Assembly (NCBI RefSeq): GCF_033568475.1
Contig: NC_133120.1
Location: forward strand, 88,430,151 to 88,494,150
Source: Henckelia pumila
Lineage: Eukaryota; Streptophyta; Magnoliopsida; Lamiales; Gesneriaceae
DNA: 64,000 bases
Direction of reading: 5' to 3'
Shown: piece by piece, positions 1 to 12,172 of the stretch
How the letters are laid out: each line of letters opens with the position of its first letter
How positions within the stretch are numbered: the stretch's first letter is position 1
Notes under the pieces: model-generated
What the model was told of the DNA's origin: nothing
Seen by the model: only the letters and a program-made list of their open reading frames with translations
Database searches by the model: none
Made by a program: the position numbers and the translations under genes

Positions 1-651
1 GACATTAGATCTATCATTGGGGTAATACCCATATGCTAGGTTGAACTCAACCGTTGATTTGCTTAGATTTTTTAAATTTTGTTTCTTTCGTATTAATACT
101 ATCTTTGCCTCTTTTGTCACATGCAAAAAAGAAGACGAGTTCAAAAACAAACTTCCAATTTTTATAATCAAATAAATCTTTAAATTATTACTTACGATTA
201 AAATGATAAATAATTTATGTTATATTTAAAAAAAATAATTAAAAATAGTTTTTGAAAAATAATAAAAACTTGAAATATGAGATACGGTGTATAAAAAATA
301 ACTTTCGAATTCCAAATGTTTGTCAAATGAAATAATAAACTAAACTCATAAACTGAAATAGTATTATACAACAACAAATGGTTTAAACGCATGTAATTTA
401 TATATCAATATATATATATTTTAAATATTAATCTACAAAAATTATAAAAAAAAATTTATTTGGTATTTTTTTCTTTGGTATTTTACGTTTACTAAGCACA
501 TTTGTTTTTAATTAATATTTCTTAAATACTTCTTAAGTATATATAGCCCAGTGTCCAGCCCGGTTTAATTGGGCTTTAAATTTATTATGTCGTGCACTCG
601 TCATATACTCATATTAGTATACTGCTACAAAATATGGCCCGTAACTTTAAT

Positions 652-705
<54 letters not shown>

Positions 706-758
706 GTCCAATGGATGAGTGCCACCTCATAGGTGGGCACGAAGGTGGGCACCATAAC
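1..758. other. AT-rich intergenic flank
   Basis: I see no gene here. The stretch is very AT-rich with homopolymer runs. A (TA)n microsatellite runs from about 658 to 703. The apparent Tyr-Ile repeat reading frame across it is a by-product of the microsatellite. The last five bases, ATAAC at 754-758, are the left target-site duplication of the LTR that follows. Confidence 0.7.
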
Positions 759-2139
759 TGTAAGACCCGGAAATTTTAATACGTAAATTCGCATGCATAA
801 TTAGGGAAAATAATTATTTAAAAATTTATATTTGGTTTAAATGACATTTATGTGTTAATATGTGAATTATATGCATGATTTGAAATTTACTTTAGCATTT
901 AACCCATAATTATTGTATTTTTAGATTTTTGAGTAAATAAGTTATTTGATCGCGTAGACGGGACCGTGGACGGACGAGATACCAAAATTATTAGCCAAAA
1001 ATATTTTATGAGTTTATGAGCCTTAAAATCTTATTTTAAGGTATTTTGTCAAGAAAATTTTAGTATTTAGATATATATTTATTTAATAATTGATTTTTGG
1101 CCAAAATAAGTCATTTTATTGACTTTTATTAATATTTAAAAATCCCTCAAGTCTTAATTTCGGGATAATGGTTTTTAGTAGCAGATTATTATTATTTTTA
1201 AGAGTTTTAAAGATTTTGCTTAAGGTATAATATCTTTATTTTGAGTAATATCTACTATTAATATATTATCTACCCAAAATTTAAACCTAAAACACTCCCT
1301 AATCTATTCCAAACCCCATCAGCCGTCTCCCTCCCCCATTCTCACGATCCAAAAACCCCCAAGATCCCATAGACGTTCCTTCAAGAAATTTAGAAGTTTG
1401 GTCGCTCGTTCTTCGTCCCGGTGCTCCCGCAATCGCGTGTTATTCAAGGAAAATTACGAAAGGCATGTTTAATTCTTTTCTCAACACCATATAAGCTATT
1501 ATTTTGGTTTTTACAGCAGAAAGTTTGTTGTATATATGTTTGTTGTTCAGACTTATATGCATATGGTATTTTTCTTTCCTTTTTCTCACGTTTTGCTTGA
1601 TCTTTCATGAGTATGATCACGTTTTTTATGCATGGTAAAGGTCCAGGCGGATAATCCACATCTGAGGGAATGTATTAGGGTCCTTGTGGTTGAGTGGTCC
1701 TGTTGGTTTTGTCCATGGATGGTCTGAAACGAAGCACTTCTCCTCTAGTGCACCAGATCGCGCAGATTTGTGTTTTGAGGGAGAAGGCTTCGTTCTCCCT
1801 CCTCAGTACATGGTTTGGGGTGAGGTCTAAAGGGTTTGAACCCCCTAGATGTTGGCTAGGATTGAGAAGTGGTTTCACGGAAAAATATGGCCGGAGTAGG
1901 GAGAACGATCGAATTTACGGCAGCCGCTCAGGGCTGGGCGCGAGCTGGGGGACAGCCTGTTGCAAGGCTTCGTTCTCCTTCCTCGGACCACCGTTTGGGC
2001 TGATTCTTGTCTTGTTAGAACCGCCTAGGAGTAGGTTAGATGTGTGTGGTAATACTTCGGCCAGTGGTGGCCGGAGTTGGCCGGCCAATCGCCGGAAGTA
2101 ACTGCTGCTCGCCCAGCCGAGAAGAGAAGGAGAGGGGTG

Positions 2140-2268
2140 ATCGGGTTTGGGGTTTGGGGGGTTGCTGGGTCGGGTTATGGGTCAGGGTTGAGTGATGGGT
2201 CGGGTCAGGTAGTCATGGGTCGGGTTAGGTCGGTCCGGGTCCGGGTTAGGTGGGCCGGGCTTGAGTAT
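2140..2268 (+). other. G-run-rich block (possible G-quadruplex DNA) in the solo LTR
   Basis: The plus strand has many runs of three or more G, beginning GGGGTTTGGGG at about 2150 and continuing as variants of GGGTCGGGTT to about 2265. The block is far more G-rich and more strand-asymmetric than the AT-rich surroundings. G-quadruplex formation is an inference from the spacing of the runs. Confidence 0.5.
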
Positions 2269-2820
2269 TTTAATTTTTAAATGTTTAATGTTTTAATTGG
2301 TTTTTAGGCCAATTAATTAGAAATAAAATTATTTGGACCTCCAAATAATTTTATTTGGGCCTTAAATAATTTATTTAAGTTAGCACAATGATTTTTATGG
2401 GCTTGGGAGTCCATGAGGATTTTTGGGCCAGTCAGTGGATTTTGGGCCAGTCTAGAGTTTTATTGGGCTTAAGTTAAGTAATTGGGCTTAAATATTTTAT
2501 TTAGGTCAAGTTAAGTTTAATTAAGTTATTTGGGCTAAAATATGATTATTGGATTTTATTTAAGTTTAATGGGCTTAGAGTGAGTGGTCAGCAGTCTGGA
2601 CCAACCCATGAAAATAAACTAAGTCCGGAATATATATTTAATTATTTTTATGCATGAAGTATATTTTAAGTAAAAGTATATTTATTATTAAAATTAATTA
2701 AATATATATTACGGACATATTTTAAGTGCATGCATACATGAAATAATTTATGATGTGTTTATGATTAAGAATTGAGCATGAAAAATATTTTTATGGAAAT
2801 TGAAGTGGTGTGACAGCACA

Positions 2821-2936
2821 GAGGTGGTTTACCACCGGCACAGAGGTAGTTTTACTACCGGCATAGAAGTGGTTTTACCACTGGTACAGAGGTAGTTTAC
2901 TACCAGCATAGAGGTGGATTTATCCACCGCCACGTA
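2821..2936 (+). repeat. Five-unit array of covarying hairpins in the solo LTR
   Basis: Five units of about 22-24 bp follow each other, separated by short linkers like GGCACAGA. Each unit is an inverted repeat with a TTTA or TTTTA loop: GGTGG/CCACC (2823-2836), GGTAG/CTACC (2845-2859), AGTGG/CCACT (2868-2882), GGTAG/CTACC (2891-2904) and GGTGGA/TCCACC (2913-2928). Where one arm differs between units the other arm carries the matching change, so pairing is kept in all five. Confidence 0.85.
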
Positions 2937-3576
2937 CGATGGTTTCTAGACTGATCAGTCGGCACGGTTATTAGTCACATTCATGGATATGACCATACTC
3001 AGTTTTATGTTTATGACATGCTCAATTATGTTATGTATGATGAAGAAAGTTATGTTATGTTTATGATTTATGATTCAGCATTTATGTTATGAAAAATGTT
3101 TCCATGCATGCTCATGTACATGTATATGTATTAGTATCTACGTGATGCATTATTTTTAACCTTGTTATAAAGGATTAGACATGTTGAGCCCCTAGGCTCA
3201 CTACGCTTATATGGTGCAGGTGAGCATGATGACATTTATGTAGCTCCTACCGGTGGTGAGGACGTATGAGCTCACGGAGCAGTGGACCCCGTGACCATCG
3301 CAGTTATTTAGTCTATTATGATGAAATTTTGAAACATGTTTTATTTTATTATTATTCCGCATATGAGATTTTTCAGCAGCATTGTTTATCATTTTAAATT
3401 GATGCATGAAACATTTTTAAGGATTTATTTATTTAATATTTTTCAGGTTATTTAAGAAATATATGTTATTTTTATATACATATATGTATGGGCGTATATG
3501 TATAGTATTATGAAAAAAAAAGAAAAAGTTTTTCCGCATTTTTATTTTATTAGTAGTAGGCGTTTCAATAACAAAA

Positions 3577-3631
<55 letters not shown>
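3577..3631. repeat. (CT)n(AT)n compound microsatellite
   Basis: About eleven CT units run directly into a long AT tract. It lies just outside the solo LTR's right target-site duplication. Confidence 0.9.
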
Positions 3632-3632
<1 letters not shown>

Positions 3633-5541
3633 AAAAACAAACATAATATTTAATATACACACACATATAAAAGTTTTTTTAAAAAAAATTGCTTAAATGT
3701 AAGAATTTATCCTCGTCTATCTATCTAACCCCAAAAAAGTAAGAATTTATTTTTAAAATAACGCACGAAATAAAACATTGCGAAGATATAGACACTGGGA
3801 ATTCTATTTGAAACTGAAAGAATCACTACCTCAGGATTTTTTTTAAAAAATTATTTGTCTAACTATTTTTAAATATGTATATAAAAAATGTAAAAATATC
3901 ATCTATCAATTTTTTTGTTCAGAAATTAGTAAGAATAAAAGATAGCTTCCTCAATCCAACTATAAAAGGCCTTGGGTAACTTGACTATAGCACACAACAA
4001 TGTCAAAAGATAGATATCTACACTTAAAAGTTCCTCCTATCCATACTATTGTATGTAATTGTATGTATCTATACTATACGTAAAGCTCGAGGTATATATA
4101 GTAAACGATTTGATCCGTCCATGTTACATCCACATCAAATTATATGTTAGGTTATAGGCTTATAGCATACTCATTTATATATGTTAATGAAAAAGACAAA
4201 GATGTCAAAATCAAAATTATATCATCTCTATTATCTGATAAAATTCATTGTCTTGTAATAAATCGTTTACTTATTTCGACTATATATATATATATCAATT
4301 TGTATTTATCATGTTACACATGCATTACTTACGTATCCTGAATTTCTCATTATTAATAGTTATAAAAAACTATAGAGATTCATGTGTTATATTAAAATTT
4401 AAATATTATATTATATATGTACGCAACACTTATCTAAGGTTCACTTATAGATATAAAGATTTGGGATCAGATACAGAAGAAATTAAAAGAGAGAATGGGG
4501 AGTAAAAAGCCCAAAATGGCAAATTCATAGTTTCTTATTCATCTCACTCCAGGTTATTCTAAAAAAAATTTGAATTGTGCAATCAAGAGTAACATAATTC
4601 AATTTTTTTTTTAAAAAAAGAGCAACGTAATTCAGATTAAAATTAATAGTAATAATTAAAAAAAGAAAAAGAAAAACGAACCGATCAACTTGTAACGTGA
4701 AACGCAGCAAGGTTGCAACTTGGCATGTACAAATTTAAATAAACAATCAAAGATGCATATATAATTAATTGGTCTAAATTTTATAATAATCCTCGAGCTC
4801 TTAAAAATTCTATAAATTTTTGGCGGTCAAACTCAAAAGTGAATGCCAGTGTGGATCTTGAGAAGTGGGCATAGCCGATAGATTTTAAAATATATTTTGC
4901 AACAATTTGGTCAAACTTGTGGTTGAGTAAATTAATTCATACATACATATTAGAAAAAAAATAAAATTATGGATGCTTCAACAACAAGATAGTGCTCGCC
5001 CCATGGCATGTTTTATGATTAAGTAGATACAATTAGATTTAAAATTTTTCATTAAAAAGTAAAAGAGGTCGAAATATATATCTTAAAATTTTACATAATA
5101 ATTTCGAAATTTTCGTATTTATCCTAAAATTAATAGCACCATATCTAAAGTTTATGCCAAATACACATATACTATTTTATAAGACATGTGACAAATATTT
5201 ATTAATTTAGAGAATTTAAACTAAGTCAAAGACTCAAAAATGAATTAATTAGAAAGTTAATGACCCATCAGCCCTTTAAATTCTATTGGTGTATCAATTT
5301 ATTTATCATACTCTTTAATTCGATCCATTTAAAAACTACAATAACTTGTGCTACCACACCTTGTAGACGTGATGAAATACATATATACACATAAAAGGAG
5401 TCAACGAATCCACTTGCATATTTCTTGCTTAATTTGCTCGCTGCCCAATTATACTCACAATTCCCCAAATGTGTATCATGGTGTTAGCCTATTATATATC
5501 ATCACCATATTCATCTTCATCTCACAGAACTTGTGAAGAAC
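3632..5541. other. AT-rich intergenic region upstream of the P450 gene
   Basis: I see no gene or clear transposon in this stretch. It is rich in A/T runs and short reading frames of no recognisable family. The last part must hold the P450 promoter and 5' leader. A TATATATC-like stretch near 5490, about 50 bp before the ATG, is a weak TATA candidate only. Confidence 0.5.
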
Positions 5542-7993
5542 ATGGCAATAAAAGATAATTTTTGCGTATTTATTATCCTAATAATTAGTTCAGTTTTTGT
5601 AATTATAATTTTTCTTGCCAAAGTACTTAACAAGAAAAATGGTGGAACAAGAGGGGATTTGCGCTGCAGATTCCCTCCTGGAAGCAAAGGTTGGCCGATT
5701 GTAGGGGACAGCCTCGGCTGGTACAATGCCGTCGCGAGCTCTCATCCTCCTCGCTTCGTCGAGCAACAGGTTCAAAGGTACGTGTTGTGTTAGATGTCCC
5801 ACGTCGACTAGTATACCACGTATTTCAGAGTTGCATATATAAACTTAGACGATCCTCTCATTTGTCCAGAAGTCATCGCGACTCGCGGGTATATATATAT
5901 ATTAATATTATGATATTTTTCATGCCATTTATATATCCTATGTAACAGGTATGGGAAGATGTTTTCATGCAACCTTTTTGGTAAAAGGGCAGTGGTATCT
6001 GCTGATCCGGCATTCAACCGATTCGTGATGCAGAACGAAGGAAGACTATTCGAGTCGAGCTACCCGAAATCTTTCAGGGATTTGGTGGGAAAGGATGGGG
6101 TGATCAATGCCAAGGGAGAGCAGCAGAGGAAACTTCACAGCATAGCCTCCAATATGATGCGCTTAGACAAGCTCAAGTTCCATTTCTTGCATGATATACA
6201 GATGGTAATGAAGCAATGCCTTGGAGACCTCCATCACAATCAAGTTGTAATCCTCCAAGATTTCTGCAGGAAGGTGAATATTGTTACTTATCAATTCAAG
6301 ATTACTTGTTGCAATCATCTGTATATTTTGATTGTCACGCTTTTTCAAACCCGAATAACTCGAATTGGGGACTTGGTTAGTGGATCGGGTTGTGTAAACA
6401 CATGTAAAAGAAATCTGCTCTTATATATGTTAGTCATAATTAATATTGTTGAATATATGTCTGTTCATCTTTCAGATAGCCATAAATTTGATGGTTAACC
6501 AGCTTCTTGGCGTGACCTCCGAATCGGAAGTGAATGAGATCGCGCAGTTTTTCTCTGATTTCGCCGATGGCTGCCTTTCGGTACCAATCAATGTCCTAGG
6601 CTTTGCGTACCACAAAGCTATGAAGGTCCTTACATCAATATCATACTTCATTTTCACAAAAAAAAAAAAAAAAATAAATCAAAATTTTTAGTTATGATGA
6701 CCTTTTCAATGTTGTTAAAGTGGTTTTTGATGTATTGTATTTGATAGGCAAGGGGAAGTATAATAGACAAAATCAATAGGACCATAGAGATTCATCGAGG
6801 GCATTCTTCTTCTAGTTCCGCGATTGGAAACGGGGTGCTGGGGAGGTTACTAGAGGAAGAAAGCTTGGCTGATGATGCTGTTGCGGACTTCATCATCAAC
6901 CTCCTCTTCGCGGGTAATGAAACGACCGCGAAAACCATGCTCTTCGCTGTTTGTTTCCTCACTCAATGCCCCAATGCCATGAAGCAACTGTTGGTACGTG
7001 CGTGCGCGAAGTCGCTGGCTACACTTTAAATCTTGGAGCAAGAGTTTTTTGTTTCTGATATGTCATAATCTTTGTAAGGATAGGATGAGCAGCAGAACCT
7101 GAGATTTCAAAGGGCTGGAGAGATGCTCACTTGGCAAGATTACAAATCTATGCCATTCACTCAATGTGTGAGTCTTATTATTTAACTAATCCATTTGTTT
7201 GCTCATTATCCACCTTGTGGCTTGTGGGCTAAAGCATGCATGGAACTCATTATACAATATTCCTCAGGTGATCGATGAAACTCTTCGTTTGGGCGGCATC
7301 GCGATTTGGTTGATGAGAGAAGCCAAAGTGGATGTTGAATACCAAGGTATGTGATATATATCTTTGGACAAATCAGTGCTAAGCTAGCTAGTTAGTTCAT
7401 TGACCATATATGCATTAATTTCATATACTACTCTACTTGCAGAGTACATTATTCCTAAAGGTTGCTTTGTGGTTCCATTCCTTTCGGCCGTGCACTTGAA
7501 CGAAAGCGTGTACGACGATTGTCTCACGTTCAACCCTTGGAGATGGATGGCTCCGGAAAACCAGGTTTGCATATAAATATTAATCATGGAGAAAACGAAA
7601 GATCGATATCGATTTTCGGCCAAGATACATTATGAATTGATCGTGTGCAATTTGGATTGTGTTGTATGAAATGAAGGAGAAGAGAAACTGGAGGAATGGT
7701 ACATATTTTGCTCCCTTTGGTGGAGGGGCTCGGTTCTGTCCAGGGGCAGAGTTAGCCCGCCTTCAAATAGCCCTCTTTCTCCATTACTTTGTCACCAATT
7801 TTAGGTACACAAAATGTTTTGATTTATTTTTATGTAATATAAAATGAGAAAAAAAATCAAGTGAAATTGAATATTCATATTCATATTCAGGTGGAAACAG
7901 TTGAGAGAAGACAGGATGTCCTTTTTCCCATCGGCTCGAATGGTGAATGGCTTCCAAATTCGACTTACTCAGATTTCAGCTGGCTGGAATTAA
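5542..7993 (+). CDS. CYP724: Cytochrome P450, CYP724-like (CYP85 clan), 9 exons
   Basis: Exons read 5542-5777, 5949-6273, 6476-6625, 6748-6993, 7084-7167, 7268-7346, 7443-7564, 7677-7804 and 7891-7993; all junctions are GT..AG and phases match, giving 490 residues. An N-terminal membrane anchor (about 7-27) is followed by the FPPG hinge, the I-helix AGNETT (292-297), the K-helix ETLR (351-354) and the haem motif [10 protein letters not shown] (428-437, Cys435). [18 protein letters not shown] and the [10 protein letters not shown] tail resemble the CYP724 family, known for C-22 hydroxylation of brassinosteroid precursors in the ER. The family call is from remembered similarity; CYP90 is the nearest alternative. 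The acceptor of exon 8 has a poor pyrimidine tract and is the least certain junction. The gene looks complete, with no frameshift or stop. Confidence 0.88.
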
Positions 7994-9466
7994 ACCCCAC
8001 TTGAAGGGTGACGTATGGCTGTGTATAAATATTATTATTATTATTATTTATTGTTTCCATGTGTTTCTCTGTAAATTATTTTTTGCCATGAATTAAAATG
8101 TGTGGGGACTCTGAAACAAATCTAAAATATATATATATATATTGGTAACATCATTAAAAGTAGCCATTTTGGACCTGTGAACACTCTTCATTAAATGGTT
8201 TCAGTCTTCTTTTGATAGAAAATATCAAATATTTTATAACCAATTTTTTTATAAAAAAAATACTTAGACCCGTATCCATTTTAACATCCCTCTAAAATAA
8301 TATATATATATATATATATAAAGATAATTTTCTCTGTTTCCTAGAAGAAGAATATATATTTGAAAAGGGAATAATATATATATATATTTTTTAAAGATGA
8401 TGAGAAAATAAAAACCAAACATAGCCTAACAATTCCCAAGAAATCTGAATGACCCATTTTGGCTAGTTCGCTTGCACCAAAACGAAACAACCATCTGTAC
8501 TTTCCCTTTGAGGGAAACAAAATGGAAAATAGAACATAAAGGGATAGCTACCACCCCCTACTCAATACTTTGGCAAGTACGTTCTTTCTTTGTGGAATTC
8601 AACACAAATTCAATTATATTTATAGGCCTTTTAAGAGTCACACATCATAAATGCCAAACCACATGCACTTTATATTTACCCGTTTCAACACTAGCTAGTT
8701 TACACACAGTATTAATGTCACATAAAAACTCCCACATGCACTAATATCACACTATCAACACTAGAATTTCGCAGATGTTAAGGTATTGTACATGTTGTGG
8801 CCAGCCATTATGCAACTTTTCTTTCTTTCTATCTTTCTTTCTTCCTTTTTTATTTTTCGATTTGATCGAAAATTCGGGTGGATTTGATGCAAATCCGACA
8901 CTATCTTGGCTAACATACTAAGCATGACACACACTAGTCCAGATTAGACATCATGGAAATCATATACATGAGAAACTATGCATAGGAGTGTTTATTTAAA
9001 CGTTTATTGGTCTTACAATCTTACACGAATCGCAGTGTTTTGAAATCAACCAAAAAGCAAATATACATATACATAGAATAAACTACAAATACCACTCGAT
9101 CGCTCTCGAATCTAAATAATTAAACACACTGGATATCGAATTTTTCGACATCCCATCATCACCAACATACATAAACCCAAAAACCCAGAAAGAAAAAAAA
9201 ATTCACAATGCAATCATCGAATTCCCAACACCTAAAAACTCTGCAGACGAGAATTGGGATTCTCTGTTTCTTGTCTCTTTCAAGAAACACAACACACATG
9301 GAGTTGGGAGGCTAGCAACCAGAAAGGCACAGAAGATAATGTCTTAAGAGATATAGATTGTGGTACATATATTGAGACCAAAACAACACAAGCAAGCGAA
9401 CAAGCTTATTCATGAAGTCTTTAATGGCGGATTCACGTTTATTTTGCAGGTTAGAACACTGTGATT
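7994..9466. other. Intergenic region between convergent P450 and TCP genes
   Basis: The P450 (+) and TCP (-) genes converge here, so the stretch holds both 3' UTRs. It contains AT microsatellites near 8133, 8300 and 8375 and a CTTT-rich run near 8820. I see no further gene. Confidence 0.6.
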
Positions 9467-10288
9467 TCAGTTGACATTATCGTCTTCCCTTGTTTGTTCG
9501 GAGGATTGTGAGGCCGGGCCGGATAAAGAAGCTAGCAAGTTGAGATGGTGTCCCTGAACTTGAGCTATTGGTAAGTAATTGCCCACTCTTGCGGCGGATG
9601 CTTCTCCGAGCCCCAGAGGTTGTTGCTGCTGTAAGAACCTAAAAGAAGCCGTGGAATGTAGTTGCTGATGGTGGTGGTGGTGGGAATTGCTGGCGGCGGC
9701 CAACAATTCAGCTGAAGGAGCGGCAGCAAAGCTCCAAACTTGACCGAAGTCGGGCCTGGCGGGTAGAGCCCAGAATCCTCCGGCGGGCACGCTAGGGCCG
9801 ACGGCGGCGGAGGCGGAGGCGGATTCTTCCTTCGTGAAATGGTTGTGTTGGTGTTCGTCATCAACGTCGGGGCGGAGGCGCTTTCCGAGTATGAAGGGGG
9901 TCGGCGTGAGGACCTGCTGGGAATGGCCGTGTTTGAGTTCTAGGGCGGAGGAGGAAGAAGGAGAGAGAGTGGAGAACGTGGCCGGGGTGGTCCCGGTTCC
10001 CGTGGCGGCGATAATGGAAGGCTCCGCCTGCCGGAGTAGCCACTCAATGGTCTGCCCGTCGGACTTGTGGCCGAGCTCCCGAGTGAGCTGAAACACCCTG
10101 GCGGCGCAGATGATGGGCATGCGGATGCGGCGGCCCCGGCCGTCCACCTTGCTGTGGCGGTCCTTGGCGGGCGGCTTCTTCTTGACGGTGGCGGCGCTGC
10201 TGCCAGTGGGGTGGTGGTGACGGTGAGAAGGATCAAGAATGGCAAGTGCTCCACCACCGGCGTTAGCCTCAGCTGCGGATGCAGACAT
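9467..10288 (-). CDS. TCP21: Class I TCP transcription factor, TCP21/CHE-like
   Basis: A single exon encodes 273 residues with an ATG at 10286-10288. The TCP domain covers about residues 41-95: a basic region ([17 protein letters not shown]), then a helix-loop-helix ending [19 protein letters not shown], the class I (PCF) pattern. Conserved blocks downstream, [30 protein letters not shown] and [11 protein letters not shown], match what I recall of Arabidopsis TCP21 (CCA1 HIKING EXPEDITION). That protein is a nuclear factor that binds GTGGGNCC-type sites and represses CCA1 in the circadian clock. His-rich and Gln-rich low-complexity runs lie near the middle. The coding sequence is much more GC-rich than its surroundings. 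The family call is firm; orthology to TCP21 rather than a sister TCP is inferred. Confidence 0.95.
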   Translation of the reverse strand: MSASAAEANAGGGALAILDPSHRHHHPTGSSAATVKKKPPAKDRHSKVDGRGRRIRMPIICAARVFQLTRELGHKSDGQTIEWLLRQAEPSIIAATGTGTTPATFSTLSPSSSSALELKHGHSQQVLTPTPFILGKRLRPDVDDEHQHNHFTKEESASASAAVGPSVPAGGFWALPARPDFGQVWSFAAAPSAELLAAASNSHHHHHQQLHSTASFRFLQQQQPLGLGEASAARVGNYLPIAQVQGHHLNLLASLSGPASQSSEQTREDDNVN

Positions 10289-10591
10289 AGTAGTACCACA
10301 CAGCTGGTAGAATTCCGCAGCGGCTTCAATGGCGGCTCCGAATGAAATGCAAAAATAATAGTGAAAGATTGAATTTTTAGGAGCAGAGAGATTGAATTAA
10401 TGTCGGAGGAGAGGGGAGAGATGAATAATGATTGAGGGACAGTAGCTGGTGGAGACAAGAAGAGGGGCACATGGGATGTGGGCTCCACTCTCCTACGTAC
10501 TCTTTAAAATTAGGATTATTACATTTCCTGTTTTTGCACTTTCGACCCCCAACATCTATTGTCTTACAAAATTGCCCTGCTTAACTTTTTA
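10289..10591. other. Promoter and 5' UTR region of the TCP gene
   Basis: This lies upstream of the minus-strand TCP gene. Read on the minus strand it contains a CT-rich pyrimidine patch (about 10380-10420) close to the ATG, typical of plant leaders. No other gene is visible. Confidence 0.45.
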
Positions 10592-10915
10592 ATAGAGACG
10601 TCAAAATGTGCCAGCGGAACGGGACGGCCATAACCCGTCGTAACCCATCATTAGGTGGGGCGGGTCGGCCCACATTTTAAGCGGATTAGGAAACCACCAA
10701 TCCAACCCACCTATTTTAGGTGGTGGGGCGGGCCAACCCGACGGACTCACGTGTATATTGATGGATTTTTGTGGGCCAACCCGCAACCCACCATTAGGCG
10801 GGACGGTGCGGGCCGACCCATTTTTTAGGCGGGTTGAAAAATTGACAACCCAACCCATCAATTTTATATGGTGGAGCGAGCCAACCCGACGAACCTAACT
10901 CATTTTAACACCTCT
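10592..10915. mobile_element. Non-autonomous hAT-like MITE with GC-rich internal repeats
   Basis: The ends are inverted repeats, AGAGACGTCAAAATG on the left and, read from the other strand, AGAGGTGTTAAAATG on the right. Eight-base flanks ACTTTTTA and ACTTTTGA differ at one base and could be the hAT-length target-site duplication. The interior repeats GGCGGGTCGGCCCAACCCG-like motifs on both strands. There is no coding capacity. The superfamily is inferred from TSD length and the GGTGTC terminus. Confidence 0.65.
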
Positions 10916-12172
10916 ACTTTTGAACTTTTCACTCTATTACTAGTGAAATTGAACGGCATTGACTAAAATGACAAAGAAACTAATACATCAAATTGACTAA
11001 GATGCAAATAGAGTGAAAAGTTGTTTTCGAGAAAAAATAGGCCTAAAAAATTCGAATAAGCAAGAAGTTTCCATGAAATCAATCGTAGGATTATTAATTC
11101 GATGCATTTAAACTTTTTGTTATGTTATTTTAAATATGATTTCAAAAATAATATTATTTAAAAAGAGTACTAATTAAATAATCAAGTCCGAATTCCGACC
11201 AATCAATTCAATCATATGAAATTATCTTTTAATTGAACATACAATCATAAGCGTAATTATCTGCAAGATATTTGATAAAATATGCTGGACAAATTTTTTT
11301 ATTCCACATCAGCAACTAAGTGGACAAACTTAGGCTCTAGTATACACAATTACATTAAAAAAAAGTAATATAATCCCTCTAAATATTTTAGTTTCACCAT
11401 AAAATCAAGGAAATTCTTCCATTATATACCCCAAAAAACAAAAGAATATTTACAAATACTCAATCGATATAATTCAATATTTTATGCAAAATACAAGCTC
11501 TGATCTGCCATGAAGATGAATGGAGCTATTGGCACGAAACCAAGATGGTATAGTATAATTTATAGGCTCCAAATTCGATCATGACATAAAAATTCTACGA
11601 GCCAGAAGACGAGCAACAAGTTTTATCAATCGTCGCATATGCTTCAAAGCACCAAAGATCGAATATATTTTTTAAGTATTTGAATTTATTGATGGTATAA
11701 TTTCAAAGAGGAAAAACTTGTTTTACAAATGCTCAAATTTAACAAACCTTTTTTGTTTAGTACTTGTTGGTTTCTATTTTTGGGGAAAATAAGAAGTCAA
11801 GACTCAAGAATTGCAGAAATTAAGCTATATATAAACATAGGGCAGTTGTTACTCGTAGCTCAATTAATTTCTCCAACTCATTCAAATATGTGAATGTCAC
11901 TTTATATATATATATAATTCAAAAAGCACTTTTTCAAAATCTCACTCCATAAATTACTTCTTTTCAAGCTGTAAACATACTATCTGATCTATCAGAATCA
12001 ATAAATTTTGCGAGCAGTATTTGTTCTTAAAGTAAAATCCAAAACCTATGCTTCAAATAAAACCCTCTTGTACAGAAAGCTCCAAACTCATCAAAGATGT
12101 TTAACTTGGTTCAGATAGTTAGGGAATCAAGTCATCGTAAATAGAAATACTTCAGCTTATAATTAGTACGTA
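10916..12172. other. AT-rich intergenic region
   Basis: I see no gene. The stretch has scattered homopolymers and a short AT microsatellite near 11905. No clear transposon boundary was found. Confidence 0.5.

Larger units (their letters stand above)
759..3567 (+). mobile_element. Solo LTR of a Ty3/gypsy-type retrotransposon
   Basis: The element begins TGTAAGACCCGG and ends GGCGTTTCA, the TG..CA ends of an LTR. It is flanked on both sides by the same five bases, ATAAC (754-758 and 3568-3572), a perfect target-site duplication. No primer-binding site, gag or pol follows inside the duplication, so it is a solo LTR of about 2.8 kb, the usual product of LTR-LTR recombination. The end resembles that of the LTR at 55763-58705 (GGGTCGTTTCA), and both contain a paired 'gactcacta'-like motif near the 3' part, as many plant gypsy LTRs do. 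A GC-rich, G-run-rich block lies at about 1690-2270. Orientation is inferred from the similarity to the second LTR. Reading frames inside it are LTR sequence, not host genes. Confidence 0.85.

Noticed and set aside
609-794. Reading frame with a run of alternating Tyr-Ile
   Set aside because: It is the translation of the (TA)n microsatellite. The same holds for the frames at 3429-3662 and 4144-4505.
1694-2280. GC-rich open frames that could be a small gene
   Set aside because: They lie fully inside the solo LTR bounded by ATAAC duplications and match no family; GC content alone keeps the frames open.
9565-10488. Several long frames overlapping the TCP gene on both strands
   Set aside because: They are shadows of the GC-rich TCP coding sequence; only the frame with the TCP domain and conserved motifs is real.
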